Source: Clostridia bacterium
GTDB lineage: Bacteria > Bacillota > Clostridia > Oscillospirales > Acutalibacteraceae
Length of the DNA: 59,495 nt
Assembly (NCBI GenBank): GCA_017410585.1
Contig: JAFQQM010000058.1
Coordinates: 1-59,495 of the forward strand
Direction of reading: 5' to 3'
The notes below the pieces were generated by a model. It saw nothing but the letters and a program-made list of their open reading frames with translations. It was not told the DNA's origin and made no database searches. Below, piece by piece: positions 7,495 through 15,027 of this stretch (positions are counted from its first letter, which is position 1; every line of letters starts with the position of its first letter). A program made the position numbers and the translations under genes.

Positions 7495-8452
7495 ATTCCA
7501 TACCTCCCGACAGGGCCGCTGCTACGGCGGCATAATCTCCGACCTGCTCGCCTAACGCGGCAGGTACGATCTGACAAACGGCGGCGGACAATCCCAACGC
7601 CTCGGCTTCCAGTTCTGCCGCGGCGGTCTCCCACAGCAGGTCACGGCTACGCACAAACACGCTGCCAAGCACGATCTTTTCGGGGTTGAGAAGATCAATG
7701 ATGACCGATAACCCCCGTCCCAGATAGCGGCCGCAGGTGCGGTACACTTCCAAGGCGGTCTCATCCCCCGCATACGCGGCCTCGGCAATGGTTTTGGCGG
7801 TCACGTCGGCGGGTAGGCAACCCTCCGGAAAATACAGCGGACGAATGCCCTGACGAACCTTTTCCTCCGCCAGCATATACCCCAGTTGCGCCAAGCCGCC
7901 GCCGCTACAGAAGCCCTCGAACGAGCCTTGTTTGCCAAAGCCGATCGGCCCGAAGCGTTCCAAACGGATATGACCGACCTCACCGGCGTTGCCGTTGGTG
8001 CCCTCGTACAGTTTACCGTCCAGTATCAGACCGGCACCAAGGCCCGTGCCGAAGGTGAGAAACACCATATTTCGGCAACCCTGACCGGCACCGAATTTCC
8101 ATTCGGCCACCGCGCAGGCGTTGGCATCGTTTTGCAGTTTGACCGGAACACCGTATCGGTCTTGCATCTGCGAAACGATTTCCACACGGTCCCAGCCGGG
8201 CAGATTGGGCGGTCCTAAAATGACACCTTCGACCGGATCGAGCGGACCGCCGCAAGAGATGCCGATCACATCCGGCCTTCTCGTCAGCAACGGTTCTGCC
8301 AGATCCATCAGTCGGTCGATCATCACGGTCGGAGAGACCGTCAGATCGGTAGGACAACCGACCTTCTCCCCCAGCATGACCGCCGCACCGTCCCACTCCG
8401 CTACGGTGGCGGCACATTTGGTGCCGCCGATATCAAAACCTAAAATGGTCAT
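7484..8452 (-). CDS. ROK-family sugar kinase
   Basis: A 322-residue ROK protein (repressor, ORF, kinase fold). It has the ATP motif LGFDIGGTKCAATV at the N-terminus, a catalytic Asp in LQNDANACAVAEW near residue 118, and TFGTGLGAGLI. There is no N-terminal DNA-binding domain, so it is a kinase rather than a repressor. The usual CxCGxxGCxE zinc loop is replaced by GKQGSFEGFCSGGG, keeping only the Glu region. It likely phosphorylates glucose, mannose or a related hexose released by the GH2 enzyme encoded just upstream. The start is taken as ATG 8452; a GTG at 8461 would overlap the GH2 stop. Confidence 0.87.
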   Translation of the reverse strand: MTILGFDIGGTKCAATVAEWDGAAVMLGEKVGCPTDLTVSPTVMIDRLMDLAEPLLTRRPDVIGISCGGPLDPVEGVILGPPNLPGWDRVEIVSQMQDRYGVPVKLQNDANACAVAEWKFGAGQGCRNMVFLTFGTGLGAGLILDGKLYEGTNGNAGEVGHIRLERFGPIGFGKQGSFEGFCSGGGLAQLGYMLAEEKVRQGIRPLYFPEGCLPADVTAKTIAEAAYAGDETALEVYRTCGRYLGRGLSVIIDLLNPEKIVLGSVFVRSRDLLWETAAAELEAEALGLSAAVCQIVPAALGEQVGDYAAVAAALSGGMEYVE

Positions 8453-8453
8453 A

Positions 8454-10670
8454 TTACACACTCAATTCTTTCATCAAAGCCACGTACCAATCCAGATCAA
8501 ACGGCGGATAACCGCACAGGTAGTGGTTAACGCCGGTCTCGCCGTTGGCCTCCCAACGAATCACCAACACCTTGCGGTCGGAATAGAACAGCGGGATCTC
8601 ACCGATGCAGGTGGAAGTGTTGACGTTGGCAGTAAATTCCGTATCCAGCAAGATCTCTCCGGTTTCGGCATCGGTCACCGTTACGTGACCGGTCTTGCGT
8701 TCCAGAGTATCGTTGCAGGCGAAGATCCGCGTCCGCCAATTCGCGATCTCGTCTGCGGCGATCACGAAGGGGGCTTGCGACCGCTTGATATAGTCGTACG
8801 CCAATTTCTTGGTGAAATAGTAGTCCACCACCGCATCCGACATTTGCGGCCAACCGTCCAGCAGATTCCACCAGATAACGCCGGTCTTTTGCGGACGGCC
8901 GATCCGCATCCGTTCGATGAAATATTTTTTCGCCTCCGCCTGCGAGATCTGGGAGGCCAGAATATATTTTTCCGGAGTCGTGGGTACCGTACCGAACAAC
9001 TGACGAACCTGCTTTTCCATCAGCATCACACGGTAATCGTTGCCGCGCTGATCGCTGGAATGGAGGATCCATTCGCTGTTATGGTGATAAGGCCACACCT
9101 TTTCGGGGGTAATAAACTTTTGAATGGATTCCAAACTCGGGCAACCGTGATAGCCGGTCTCGCTGATAAAGTGAGCGCGGCTTTCCTTATAAAAACTACT
9201 CTTGAAATAGTCACGGGGACCCCAGACGTGATCCTCCGACATACTCACCTCCGGACGCTTCTCGTAGACCTCATCCGAAATATAAGGCGAACTGGGCAGA
9301 TACGGTCGGCTGAAATCGTTTTGCGCAATGATCGGCGGGATGACCTCGCGGGTGATGCGGTTGACAGACGGCTTGGTAAAGGCGAGCATGACCATATCCA
9401 CTTCGTTATCCCCCGCCCATAAGATCAGCGACGGGTGATTGCGGAACTGTCTGACGACCCAAGTCACTTCCTGCTCGATCTGCCGAGCAAAGTCCTCCGT
9501 ATCGGGATAGATACGGCAGGCCATCGAGAAATCCTGCCAGATCATCACGCCGTTACGGTCGCAGAAATCAAAGAATTTCTGCTGTTCGTACACGTTGCCG
9601 CCCCAGCAACGCAGAATGTTACAACCGATGTCCTTGACCAGCGCCAGCGCCTCGTCATAACGCTCGGCATCGCGGCAATGGAATGCATCCAACGGAACCC
9701 AGTTGGAGCCTTTACACATAATTTCCACGCCGTTAATGAGGAAACGGAACCGGCCGCTTGTTCCGTCGGTGACGTCGGTTCGATCCAGTTGCACCGTCCG
9801 CAGACCGAAGGAAGCGGTCTGTTCATGCACCGGACGGCCGCCTTGATACAGACGCACCACGGCGTCGTATACGTTGGCTTCGCCATAGCCGTAGGGCCAC
9901 CACGTCTTGGGGTCTTTGATCGGCAGTTCGACCCGACCGGCCTTGCCGGTCGTCAACGGCACACGGACAGCAAACGAACTGTCTCCGCAATAGCCGATCG
10001 CCTCCAGTTCCATATCCTTGAAATCCGACCACTTGGATTCCACTTCGTACAGCAGGGTACAGGTGGTGGAGGTGGTGTGGAAAAACAATTGCGACAGACG
10101 AATGCTGTCACGCACTTCCAACTTCACGTCCCGCCAAAGACCGGCCGTGACCGCACGCGGCATAATATCCCAGCCGTAGGTATGCGGAGCGCGACGGAGC
10201 GCGGTCTGCACCGGCGCATTTTCCCAAGTCATCATCGCGGTGACCGAGTAGTTCTCATAATGGGCGGCGATCACCGACGACCGAATGTGCACGGTGAGGG
10301 TGTTCTCCCCCTCCTTCAGCAGGTGACCGACCGGAAATTCGTGAGAGATCATCATATTCCGGCTTTCACCGATCAACCGATCATTCAGGTAATACTCCGC
10401 CAGACAATCCACACCCTCAAACACCAGATATACGTTTTCTCCGGCTGACGGGGCGGTGAAGGTACGGGTATACCACCACTCATATTCCTCATATTTTTCG
10501 GTCTGCAGGATATTCTCCCCCATAAACAGATCCGCCGGCAGATACCCCTCTCGGGACAGATCCAACTGCACACAACCCGGCACGACAGCCGGAAGGCAGA
10601 TCTCGGTATCGGGGCCTTCCTGTGGTCTTCCCCGCAGTTCCCATCGACCGTTCAACGAAATCGTTTCCAT
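8454..10670 (-). CDS. Glycoside hydrolase family 2, beta-mannosidase type
   Basis: A 738-residue intracellular GH2 enzyme. The N-terminal jelly-roll sugar-binding domain has the mannosidase signature PAVVPGCVQLDL and DLFMGEN. An Ig-like domain follows (about 200-300), then a TIM barrel carrying the acid/base Glu423 in WAGDNEVD and the nucleophile Glu504 in ISETGYHG. The VPGCVQLDL and GDNE patterns separate it from beta-galactosidases and glucuronidases of the same family. No signal peptide, so it acts on imported mannosides. It heads an operon with the ROK kinase and SIS isomerase, a plausible route from beta-mannoside to phosphorylated hexose. AAGGAGGG precedes the start. Confidence 0.9.
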   Translation of the reverse strand: METISLNGRWELRGRPQEGPDTEICLPAVVPGCVQLDLSREGYLPADLFMGENILQTEKYEEYEWWYTRTFTAPSAGENVYLVFEGVDCLAEYYLNDRLIGESRNMMISHEFPVGHLLKEGENTLTVHIRSSVIAAHYENYSVTAMMTWENAPVQTALRRAPHTYGWDIMPRAVTAGLWRDVKLEVRDSIRLSQLFFHTTSTTCTLLYEVESKWSDFKDMELEAIGYCGDSSFAVRVPLTTGKAGRVELPIKDPKTWWPYGYGEANVYDAVVRLYQGGRPVHEQTASFGLRTVQLDRTDVTDGTSGRFRFLINGVEIMCKGSNWVPLDAFHCRDAERYDEALALVKDIGCNILRCWGGNVYEQQKFFDFCDRNGVMIWQDFSMACRIYPDTEDFARQIEQEVTWVVRQFRNHPSLILWAGDNEVDMVMLAFTKPSVNRITREVIPPIIAQNDFSRPYLPSSPYISDEVYEKRPEVSMSEDHVWGPRDYFKSSFYKESRAHFISETGYHGCPSLESIQKFITPEKVWPYHHNSEWILHSSDQRGNDYRVMLMEKQVRQLFGTVPTTPEKYILASQISQAEAKKYFIERMRIGRPQKTGVIWWNLLDGWPQMSDAVVDYYFTKKLAYDYIKRSQAPFVIAADEIANWRTRIFACNDTLERKTGHVTVTDAETGEILLDTEFTANVNTSTCIGEIPLFYSDRKVLVIRWEANGETGVNHYLCGYPPFDLDWYVALMKELSV

Positions 10671-10692
10671 GGCAAACCCTCCTTATATGATC

Positions 10693-10722
10693 ATTTTACA
10701 AAAAGTTCACTATAGAATACAA
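10693..10722 (-). promoter_or_regulatory. Promoter of the mannosidase operon
   Basis: Minus strand TTGTAT (10722-10717), 18 bases, TAAAAT (10698-10693), just before the GH2 ribosome binding site. The moderate -35 would suit activation by the divergent AraC protein. Confidence 0.45.
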
Positions 10723-10762
10723 CGAAAAAAGCCGAATAAATAAACGAAATTTTCGGATTTTA

Positions 10763-10791
10763 TTGAAAAAAGCGAAAAAACCGTGTACAAT
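10763..10791 (+). promoter_or_regulatory. Sigma-A promoter of the AraC gene
   Basis: TTGAAA (10763-10768), exactly 17 bases, TACAAT (10786-10791), ending 19 bases before the ATG at 10811. The TTG that could be read as an upstream start codon is part of this -35 box. Confidence 0.78.
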
Positions 10792-10810
10792 AAAGGCAGG
10801 GGTGACGGCT

Positions 10811-11626
10811 ATGAAACTCTATCAAAATATGAATCGTTTGCTCTCCGATCAGTATCTGGGGCAACAACACATCGTCGTACAGCGGCATCTTACAGGAAAA
10901 TGGCCGCAACATTGGCACAATTACTTTGAGATCGAATTGATTCTTTCGGGCGAAGCGGTGCATACCTATAACGGCACCGAATATCCGATTCAGAAAGGAG
11001 ATCTGTATCTTCTGACGCCGGTGGACTTTCACGGTATAGACACCGATGAGGCAGTGGACCTGATCAATATTTCGTTCGATGAGACCTGCCTTTCACCGTC
11101 TATTCTCACGTGGTTATCCCATCCGGAGGCAGACAAGCATTGCCGTTTGGAAGGAGAGGAATTTGACCGCTTCGTAATGGCGGCACAACTTTTGCAACAT
11201 GAGTGTGCCTGTCAGGGCGAATGCACCGCACAACTCTTGGAATACATACTCCGTTGCTTTGCGCGGAACACGGCCGAGCCAAAAGGGAAAAGTGCCGGTA
11301 AAAACCAGTTGGAGGGAATCAAAAAAGCCATCTCCTTTATCACGTTGCATTTCCGCGAACACATCACGCTGACGCAGTTGGCGACCATTTCCGGCTACAA
11401 TCCATCCTATTTCAGCGAACTGTTTTGTAAGGTGACCGGACAGACCTATAAGGAGCGGGTGCGCGAACTGCGCACCAATTATGCGCGGATGCTGCTTGCC
11501 AACGGCTTTTCGGTATCGGAAGCGTGTTTTGCCTCCGGATTTGGTTCCCTCTCCAATTTTACAGCCACTTTCAAAGCCAAGTTCGGCCTCTCCCCCAACG
11601 ATTACAAACGATCGGTCAGACCGTGA
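10811..11626 (+). CDS. AraC-family regulator of the mannosidase operon
   Basis: A 271-residue regulator. The N-terminal cupin sensor has the HWHNYFEIELILSG and IQKGDLYLLTPVDFHG signatures. The C-terminal pair of helix-turn-helix motifs reads ITLTQLATISGYNPSYFSEL and VSEACFASGFGSLSNFTATF, with the family ending FGLSPNDYKR. The start at 10811 follows GGGGTGA and lies downstream of a near-perfect promoter. It is divergent from the GH2/ROK/SIS operon across 140 bases, which makes that operon its likely target; the inducer is probably a mannoside or other sugar (inference). Confidence 0.9.
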   Translation: MKLYQNMNRLLSDQYLGQQHIVVQRHLTGKWPQHWHNYFEIELILSGEAVHTYNGTEYPIQKGDLYLLTPVDFHGIDTDEAVDLINISFDETCLSPSILTWLSHPEADKHCRLEGEEFDRFVMAAQLLQHECACQGECTAQLLEYILRCFARNTAEPKGKSAGKNQLEGIKKAISFITLHFREHITLTQLATISGYNPSYFSELFCKVTGQTYKERVRELRTNYARMLLANGFSVSEACFASGFGSLSNFTATFKAKFGLSPNDYKRSVRP

Positions 11627-11652
11627 CCGAAAGGATATATCTGCATACCATA

Positions 11653-11685
11653 AAACAGGCTCGGCCGAAACGGCCGAGCCTGTTT
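11653..11685. terminator. Bidirectional terminator
   Basis: A perfect 15-base stem, AAACAGGCTCGGCCG (11653-11667) / CGGCCGAGCCTGTTT (11671-11685), between the AraC gene and the convergent unknown gene ending at 11688. It differs by only two bases per arm from the hairpin at 527-559. Confidence 0.85.
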
Positions 11686-11687
11686 GG

Positions 11688-12170
11688 TTATACCTTAAAC
11701 GATTTTTCTTCATACCACGCCGGTTTACGGTAGGCGTCCCACTCAACGATTGCCGAGTTAAACAGAAACTGCGTTTGAAACCAAAGTTCGTCACCCGCAC
11801 CATCAAAATAGTAGTTCCCGTTTTCGAGTATTCCAAATTCATAAATTGTTGAGCCAACGCGAAGTTCGTTGAACAACTTATCGTTCGCCGCCTGACCTTC
11901 AAAAACACACGGCGGCTGAACGGCAGAGCATTTTCCGTTCGCATCCATTTCCCGCGTACCGCCAACCGTAAACGATTCGATGCGAAATCCTTCGAACGTG
12001 ATCGTTGCCAATTCAATTTCCATATCCGTAGGAAGAGGATTTTGATCTATGTTTTTGTGAATGTTTAAGTGTCGGGCAGAGAGGGTCAAGGTGCCGTTTG
12101 CAAACCCGACAAAGGTAAAATAGGCATCGTGAAATTCAAAATTTCCCAGATCAACCGACCGATAGTTCAT
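11688..12170 (-). CDS. Unknown 160-residue protein
   Basis: No family recognised. The 160-residue product is rich in aromatic residues and beta-prone (for example FEFHDAYFTFVGFANGTLTL and FDGAGDELWFQTQFLF), with no signal peptide or membrane helix, so it is probably a cytosolic beta-rich protein. The start at 12170 follows AGGAGG at eight bases and overlaps the stop of the 64-residue frame upstream (ATGA), indicating coupled translation. A strong terminator lies directly after the stop. Immunity-protein-like or DUF roles are possible but not supported by any motif. Confidence 0.7.
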   Translation of the reverse strand: MNYRSVDLGNFEFHDAYFTFVGFANGTLTLSARHLNIHKNIDQNPLPTDMEIELATITFEGFRIESFTVGGTREMDANGKCSAVQPPCVFEGQAANDKLFNELRVGSTIYEFGILENGNYYFDGAGDELWFQTQFLFNSAIVEWDAYRKPAWYEEKSFKV

Positions 12171-12361
12171 TCATCCTTCCTCCTATTCGCTTTAATAACC
12201 GGCCTATCACCACAAACCGTCCTGTCTGTATAAAACCGATTCTTGGTCACCGTTCCTTCAAGCCGTACGTCCTCATCTAAGTACCACGCCTGTTTAATTG
12301 GCTTCACTATTCTTTCCTCTAACAAGATTTCCCCATGCACCACCTCGTATACCAGCGCCAT
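12167..12361 (-). CDS. Unknown 64-residue protein
   Basis: A small basic-acidic protein without signal peptide or membrane helix and with no recognisable family. Its stop overlaps the start of the next gene, which supports it being translated. The proposed ATG at 12361 lacks a clear ribosome binding site, so the start is uncertain. Its 5' end abuts a copy of the TCTATT dispersed element. Confidence 0.45.
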   Translation of the reverse strand: MALVYEVVHGEILLEERIVKPIKQAWYLDEDVRLEGTVTKNRFYTDRTVCGDRPVIKANRRKDE

Positions 12362-12367
12362 TTTACA

Positions 12368-12410
12368 GCGCCGTCTATTGCGTTAGACAACGCCTATAAG
12401 GGTGCGCTTG
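12368..12410 (+). repeat. Dispersed TCTATT-GTTAGAC element, copy 3
   Basis: GTCTATTGCGTTAGAC followed by AACGCCTATAAGGG matches the core of the repeats at 317-345 and 1755-1785. A weaker copy, TGTCTATCTTATTAGTC, lies at about 12937-12953. All copies are between genes. Confidence 0.5.
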
Positions 12411-12495
12411 CTAAAAGGCGGGCGAGAAAAAGATGCGTAAATATGTACGGAGCAAGGATGTGTGAACACAGGCGCCGACAAACCTGCGCCGTGCT

Positions 12496-12897
12496 TTAGA
12501 CACACGGGAATTTTCCGCCGTATTTTTGAAATAACTGATGAATGTACTCGATTTCCTTGTCGCTTACCGAAAAATAGCGCAAACTGTTTTGGTGAAAAAC
12601 AATACCGCACCGATCCTGAGCAATCCAAAACCGCTGTAATCCGATCTGTATCGAAACCTCACCGCTAAAACCACAGGCCGGCGTGCCGATCTCAAAGGGC
12701 GTTGCCTTGCCATCGAATATTCTCACCAGTTCTGCGGTTTCTGCTTCCGTCAACGTAATCTCGATATCTTCCCCATAAGGGCTATAAGTCAAAGTCGCCG
12801 GTGCATCGGAAACATCTACGCGAGAACACCCGCTCAAAACGAGCACCGATAAGGCCAGAATCAACAGTTTATTCAGCCACTTCTTCCTTCTCTTCAT
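12496..12897 (-). CDS. Small lipoprotein of unknown function
   Basis: A 133-residue lipoprotein. The signal peptide is KRRKKW followed by a hydrophobic stretch and the lipobox LSGC with Cys24 as the lipidation site. The mature part is about 110 residues with an ITLTEAETAELVRIFDGK segment that looks like an alpha/beta domain, and no recognised family. The start at 12897 is chosen because AGGAGG stands eight bases upstream; the longer frame from 12954 has no ribosome binding site. It would be anchored on the outer face of the membrane. Confidence 0.75.
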   Translation of the reverse strand: MKRRKKWLNKLLILALSVLVLSGCSRVDVSDAPATLTYSPYGEDIEITLTEAETAELVRIFDGKATPFEIGTPACGFSGEVSIQIGLQRFWIAQDRCGIVFHQNSLRYFSVSDKEIEYIHQLFQKYGGKFPCV

Positions 12898-12974
12898 AAG
12901 ATTTCCTCCTTGACAGAGTCGTCTTTTGGTTGCATTGTCTATCTTATTAGTCAAATGAAAGAGAGGCGCATCTT

Positions 12975-13286
12975 TTACTTCTTTTTGAGTTGGTAGTGCG
13001 AAACGATGGCATAGACAATTCCGATCAGCAACATCGCGCCGGCCAGATATCCAAACAGCGAAATCTGCGTAATAAGGCGTATAGCGTTACACAGAGACAT
13101 CGCCACGATGAAGAGAAAAATGATGCCGGCTTGCAAACGATAGGCCTGCTTATTCATATTTTTTCGTTCTTCTTCCGACGCCTTAATATAAGCGTCATCA
13201 AGAATAATATCTTTACCCGAAAAGGCAAAAATAGCCAAAACGAACGACACGACTATAATAACAATCAGAACGACCAGTCCCATCAT
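12975..13286 (-). CDS. Small membrane protein, DUF3784-like
   Basis: A 103-residue protein with three predicted membrane helices (about 3-24, 52-72 and 77-97). A cytosolic-type loop reads ASEEERKNMNKQAYRLQAG between the first two. The arrangement of one helix, a charged loop with an Asn-Lys-Lys-like core and two further helices resembles the DUF3784 family of Firmicutes, whose function is unknown. The start at 13286 follows GGAGGTG; the longer frame to 13430 would run through a promoter and a terminator hairpin and is rejected. Confidence 0.65.
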   Translation of the reverse strand: MMGLVVLIVIIVVSFVLAIFAFSGKDIILDDAYIKASEEERKNMNKQAYRLQAGIIFLFIVAMSLCNAIRLITQISLFGYLAGAMLLIGIVYAIVSHYQLKKK

Positions 13287-13308
13287 ACCAGCACCTCCGT
13301 TTGATTTT

Positions 13309-13337
13309 ATCATATCATATCGTCTATTTGATGTAAA
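13309..13337 (-). promoter_or_regulatory. Sigma-A promoter of the DUF3784-like gene
   Basis: Minus strand TTTACA (13337-13332), 17 bases, TATGAT (13314-13309). The segment CGATATGATATGATAAAA differs by one base from that in the M28-like gene's promoter. Confidence 0.7.
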
Positions 13338-13380
13338 TACTTTTTTAGAAGCCAATGCCGACAAACCCAATTTGAGAGCA

Positions 13381-13425
13381 AAACACAAACCGGTTCGACC
13401 GCTTTGGTCGAACCGGTTTGTGTTT
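13381..13425 (-). terminator. Terminator of the lipoprotein pair
   Basis: A perfect 20-base stem: AAACACAAACCGGTTCGACC (13381-13400) pairs with 13406-13425. It starts nine bases past the stop of the leftward gene ending at 13434. Confidence 0.88.
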
Positions 13426-13433
13426 TTCATTCC

Positions 13434-13967
13434 TTATTCCGCAATTTTGAGTAACGAGTCGGTGGGGAAGCGTTCGGCGAAATCCGGAGCCGTACCGGTC
13501 ACGCGTAACGTACCATCCCGTTGCAACACCAAACTCACCGTGATCTCATTCGGGGTGGTGCCGTCCTGCCGACCCTTGATGACCACCTGACCGTCGGTCA
13601 GTTCGCAGAAATACTTCTTTTCCCCGCTCCCGCCGGTATACCAGGTCTTTCCTTCGTGTTCAAACGGAGGCAGATTCGGGAAAATCTCTTCCGAATAATA
13701 CCAGTAATCGGTCAGAATACAACTGCCTTTTTCGTTGGGATCAAAGCGGATGGTAGTCGTCTGCAACAAGTCCGCACTTTCGCGATAGGTACCGACGTAC
13801 TCCTGCTCAAATTTCAAACCGACCTGCGGATTGTTGGTCGGCGCCGTAGTCGTGGCTTTGGTGGAGGTGGTGGTCCCGTCCCCGTCCGTTTTGGGATCAT
13901 GGGAAACACAGCCAAACAGCAGGCACAGCAGCGCCACCGTCAGCCATATCGCAACAAATCGTTTCAT
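13434..13967 (-). CDS. Lipoprotein with Thr-rich linker, paralog of the next gene
   Basis: A 177-residue lipoprotein. The signal peptide ends in the lipobox LFGC (Cys20), followed by a short threonine-rich linker (about 30-45) and a roughly 125-residue beta-rich domain. That domain aligns end to end with the C-terminal domain of the protein encoded at 13981: FEQEYVGTY with FDLEYIGNF, GKTWYTGG with GKQWYSVGG, LVLQRDGTLRVT with LVLQADGTLKVT, and ERFPTDSLLKI with ERFPVGTVMKI. The start at 13967 follows AGAGG at seven bases; an upstream TTG at 13973 is less likely. Function unknown; the two were probably produced by duplication. Confidence 0.8.
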   Translation of the reverse strand: MKRFVAIWLTVALLCLLFGCVSHDPKTDGDGTTTSTKATTTAPTNNPQVGLKFEQEYVGTYRESADLLQTTTIRFDPNEKGSCILTDYWYYSEEIFPNLPPFEHEGKTWYTGGSGEKKYFCELTDGQVVIKGRQDGTTPNEITVSLVLQRDGTLRVTGTAPDFAERFPTDSLLKIAE

Positions 13968-13980
13968 AAGCAAACCTCTT

Positions 13981-14973
13981 TCAACGGAAATAGATCTTCA
14001 TCACCGTACCGACGGGGAAACGCTCCATCAGATCACTGCAGACCTCGGTTACTTTGAGCGTACCGTCCGCCTGCAATACTAAGCGAATATTGACCGCATC
14101 GGGGTTATCGCCCCACAAACTGCCCTTGACAATGATCTCGGTAGCGGTCAATTCATAATAATGCGGATCGAGACCGCCGCCAACGGAATACCATTGCTTA
14201 CCGTAATACTCAAACGGCACTTGATTGGGGTCGGACCGCTCCGCCTCAAACATACGGGCAGTCACGACACAGACGCCGCCTTCGACCGATTCAAACTGCA
14301 GTGCAGAGGCATCCAGCATACTTCCTTGGTCGATGAAATTACCGATGTACTCCAGATCAAACTCCAGATCGGTCTTCGGATTTTTGTTCGCCGGTGCAGC
14401 CGTCGTGGTGGTCGTCGCCTTCGTCGTGGTGGTCGTGGTCGTTGTCGTTGCAGCCGTTGTCGTGGTCGTTGTGCCGGTCGTCGTGGTCGTTGTAGAGGAC
14501 GCGGTCGAGGCGGGCTGAGCGATCACCTGCACCGTCAGCGACAGATTCAGGGTCACCGACAGGTTCTTCACCGCCGTTTCGGACTTATCCAACAGATCCG
14601 CCGGCGCGTTGTCCTTCTTTTCGATCAGTTCCAGTTGCACCACCGCATCGGTCTTGACCATCCCCTCATCGTTGGCGGTGGTCAAAATGGTCGTGATCGC
14701 CGCCTCGTAGCCGGCACTGACAACGGTCATCTCATTCTTCAAGGAAAGGGCATCGGCGTTGGCATACTCCACCGCCAGCACCACGCCCGCCGCATCCAGA
14801 TACAAGCGGAACTGCGGGTTGACGGTCAGTTGCAACACCGCCGCATAGTTTTCCGGCTTAACAAAGGCCGTGGTGGTCGTGCCGCCGGTCTGGTCGCCGT
14901 TTCCGCTGTTGCCGCACGCAACCAGCGCAAACATCAAAATCATTGCCAAAAGAAACGCTAAGATCTTCTTCAT
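13981..14973 (-). CDS. Lipoprotein with RsgI-like domain and Thr-rich linker
   Basis: A 330-residue lipoprotein (lipobox LVAC, Cys20). Residues about 43-150 resemble the extracellular middle domain of RsgI-type anti-sigma factors (LQLTVNPQFRLYLDAAGVV, compared with the family pattern of a DVNPSIEL-like strand followed by an Ile/Val-rich strand). A linker of almost pure threonine (about 155-200) leads to a C-terminal domain shared with the gene at 13434. Unlike real RsgI there is no N-terminal cytosolic anti-sigma helix and no membrane-spanning segment beyond the lipid anchor, and no sigma factor gene is adjacent. It could be a surface sensor or binding protein. The operon order is this gene, then 13434. 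Confidence 0.75.
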   Translation of the reverse strand: MKKILAFLLAMILMFALVACGNSGNGDQTGGTTTTAFVKPENYAAVLQLTVNPQFRLYLDAAGVVLAVEYANADALSLKNEMTVVSAGYEAAITTILTTANDEGMVKTDAVVQLELIEKKDNAPADLLDKSETAVKNLSVTLNLSLTVQVIAQPASTASSTTTTTTGTTTTTTAATTTTTTTTTKATTTTTAAPANKNPKTDLEFDLEYIGNFIDQGSMLDASALQFESVEGGVCVVTARMFEAERSDPNQVPFEYYGKQWYSVGGGLDPHYYELTATEIIVKGSLWGDNPDAVNIRLVLQADGTLKVTEVCSDLMERFPVGTVMKIYFR

Positions 14974-15027
14974 AGATATCCCTCCATTTCATTTTACGAT
15001 TCAGAGTCGTTTTTCCGATTTATTTGA

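Noticed and set aside
13381-13425. GGTTCGACC-like sequence considered as a tRNA T-arm
   Set aside because: The arms form one uninterrupted 20-bp hairpin right after a stop codon; no acceptor or anticodon arm is present.
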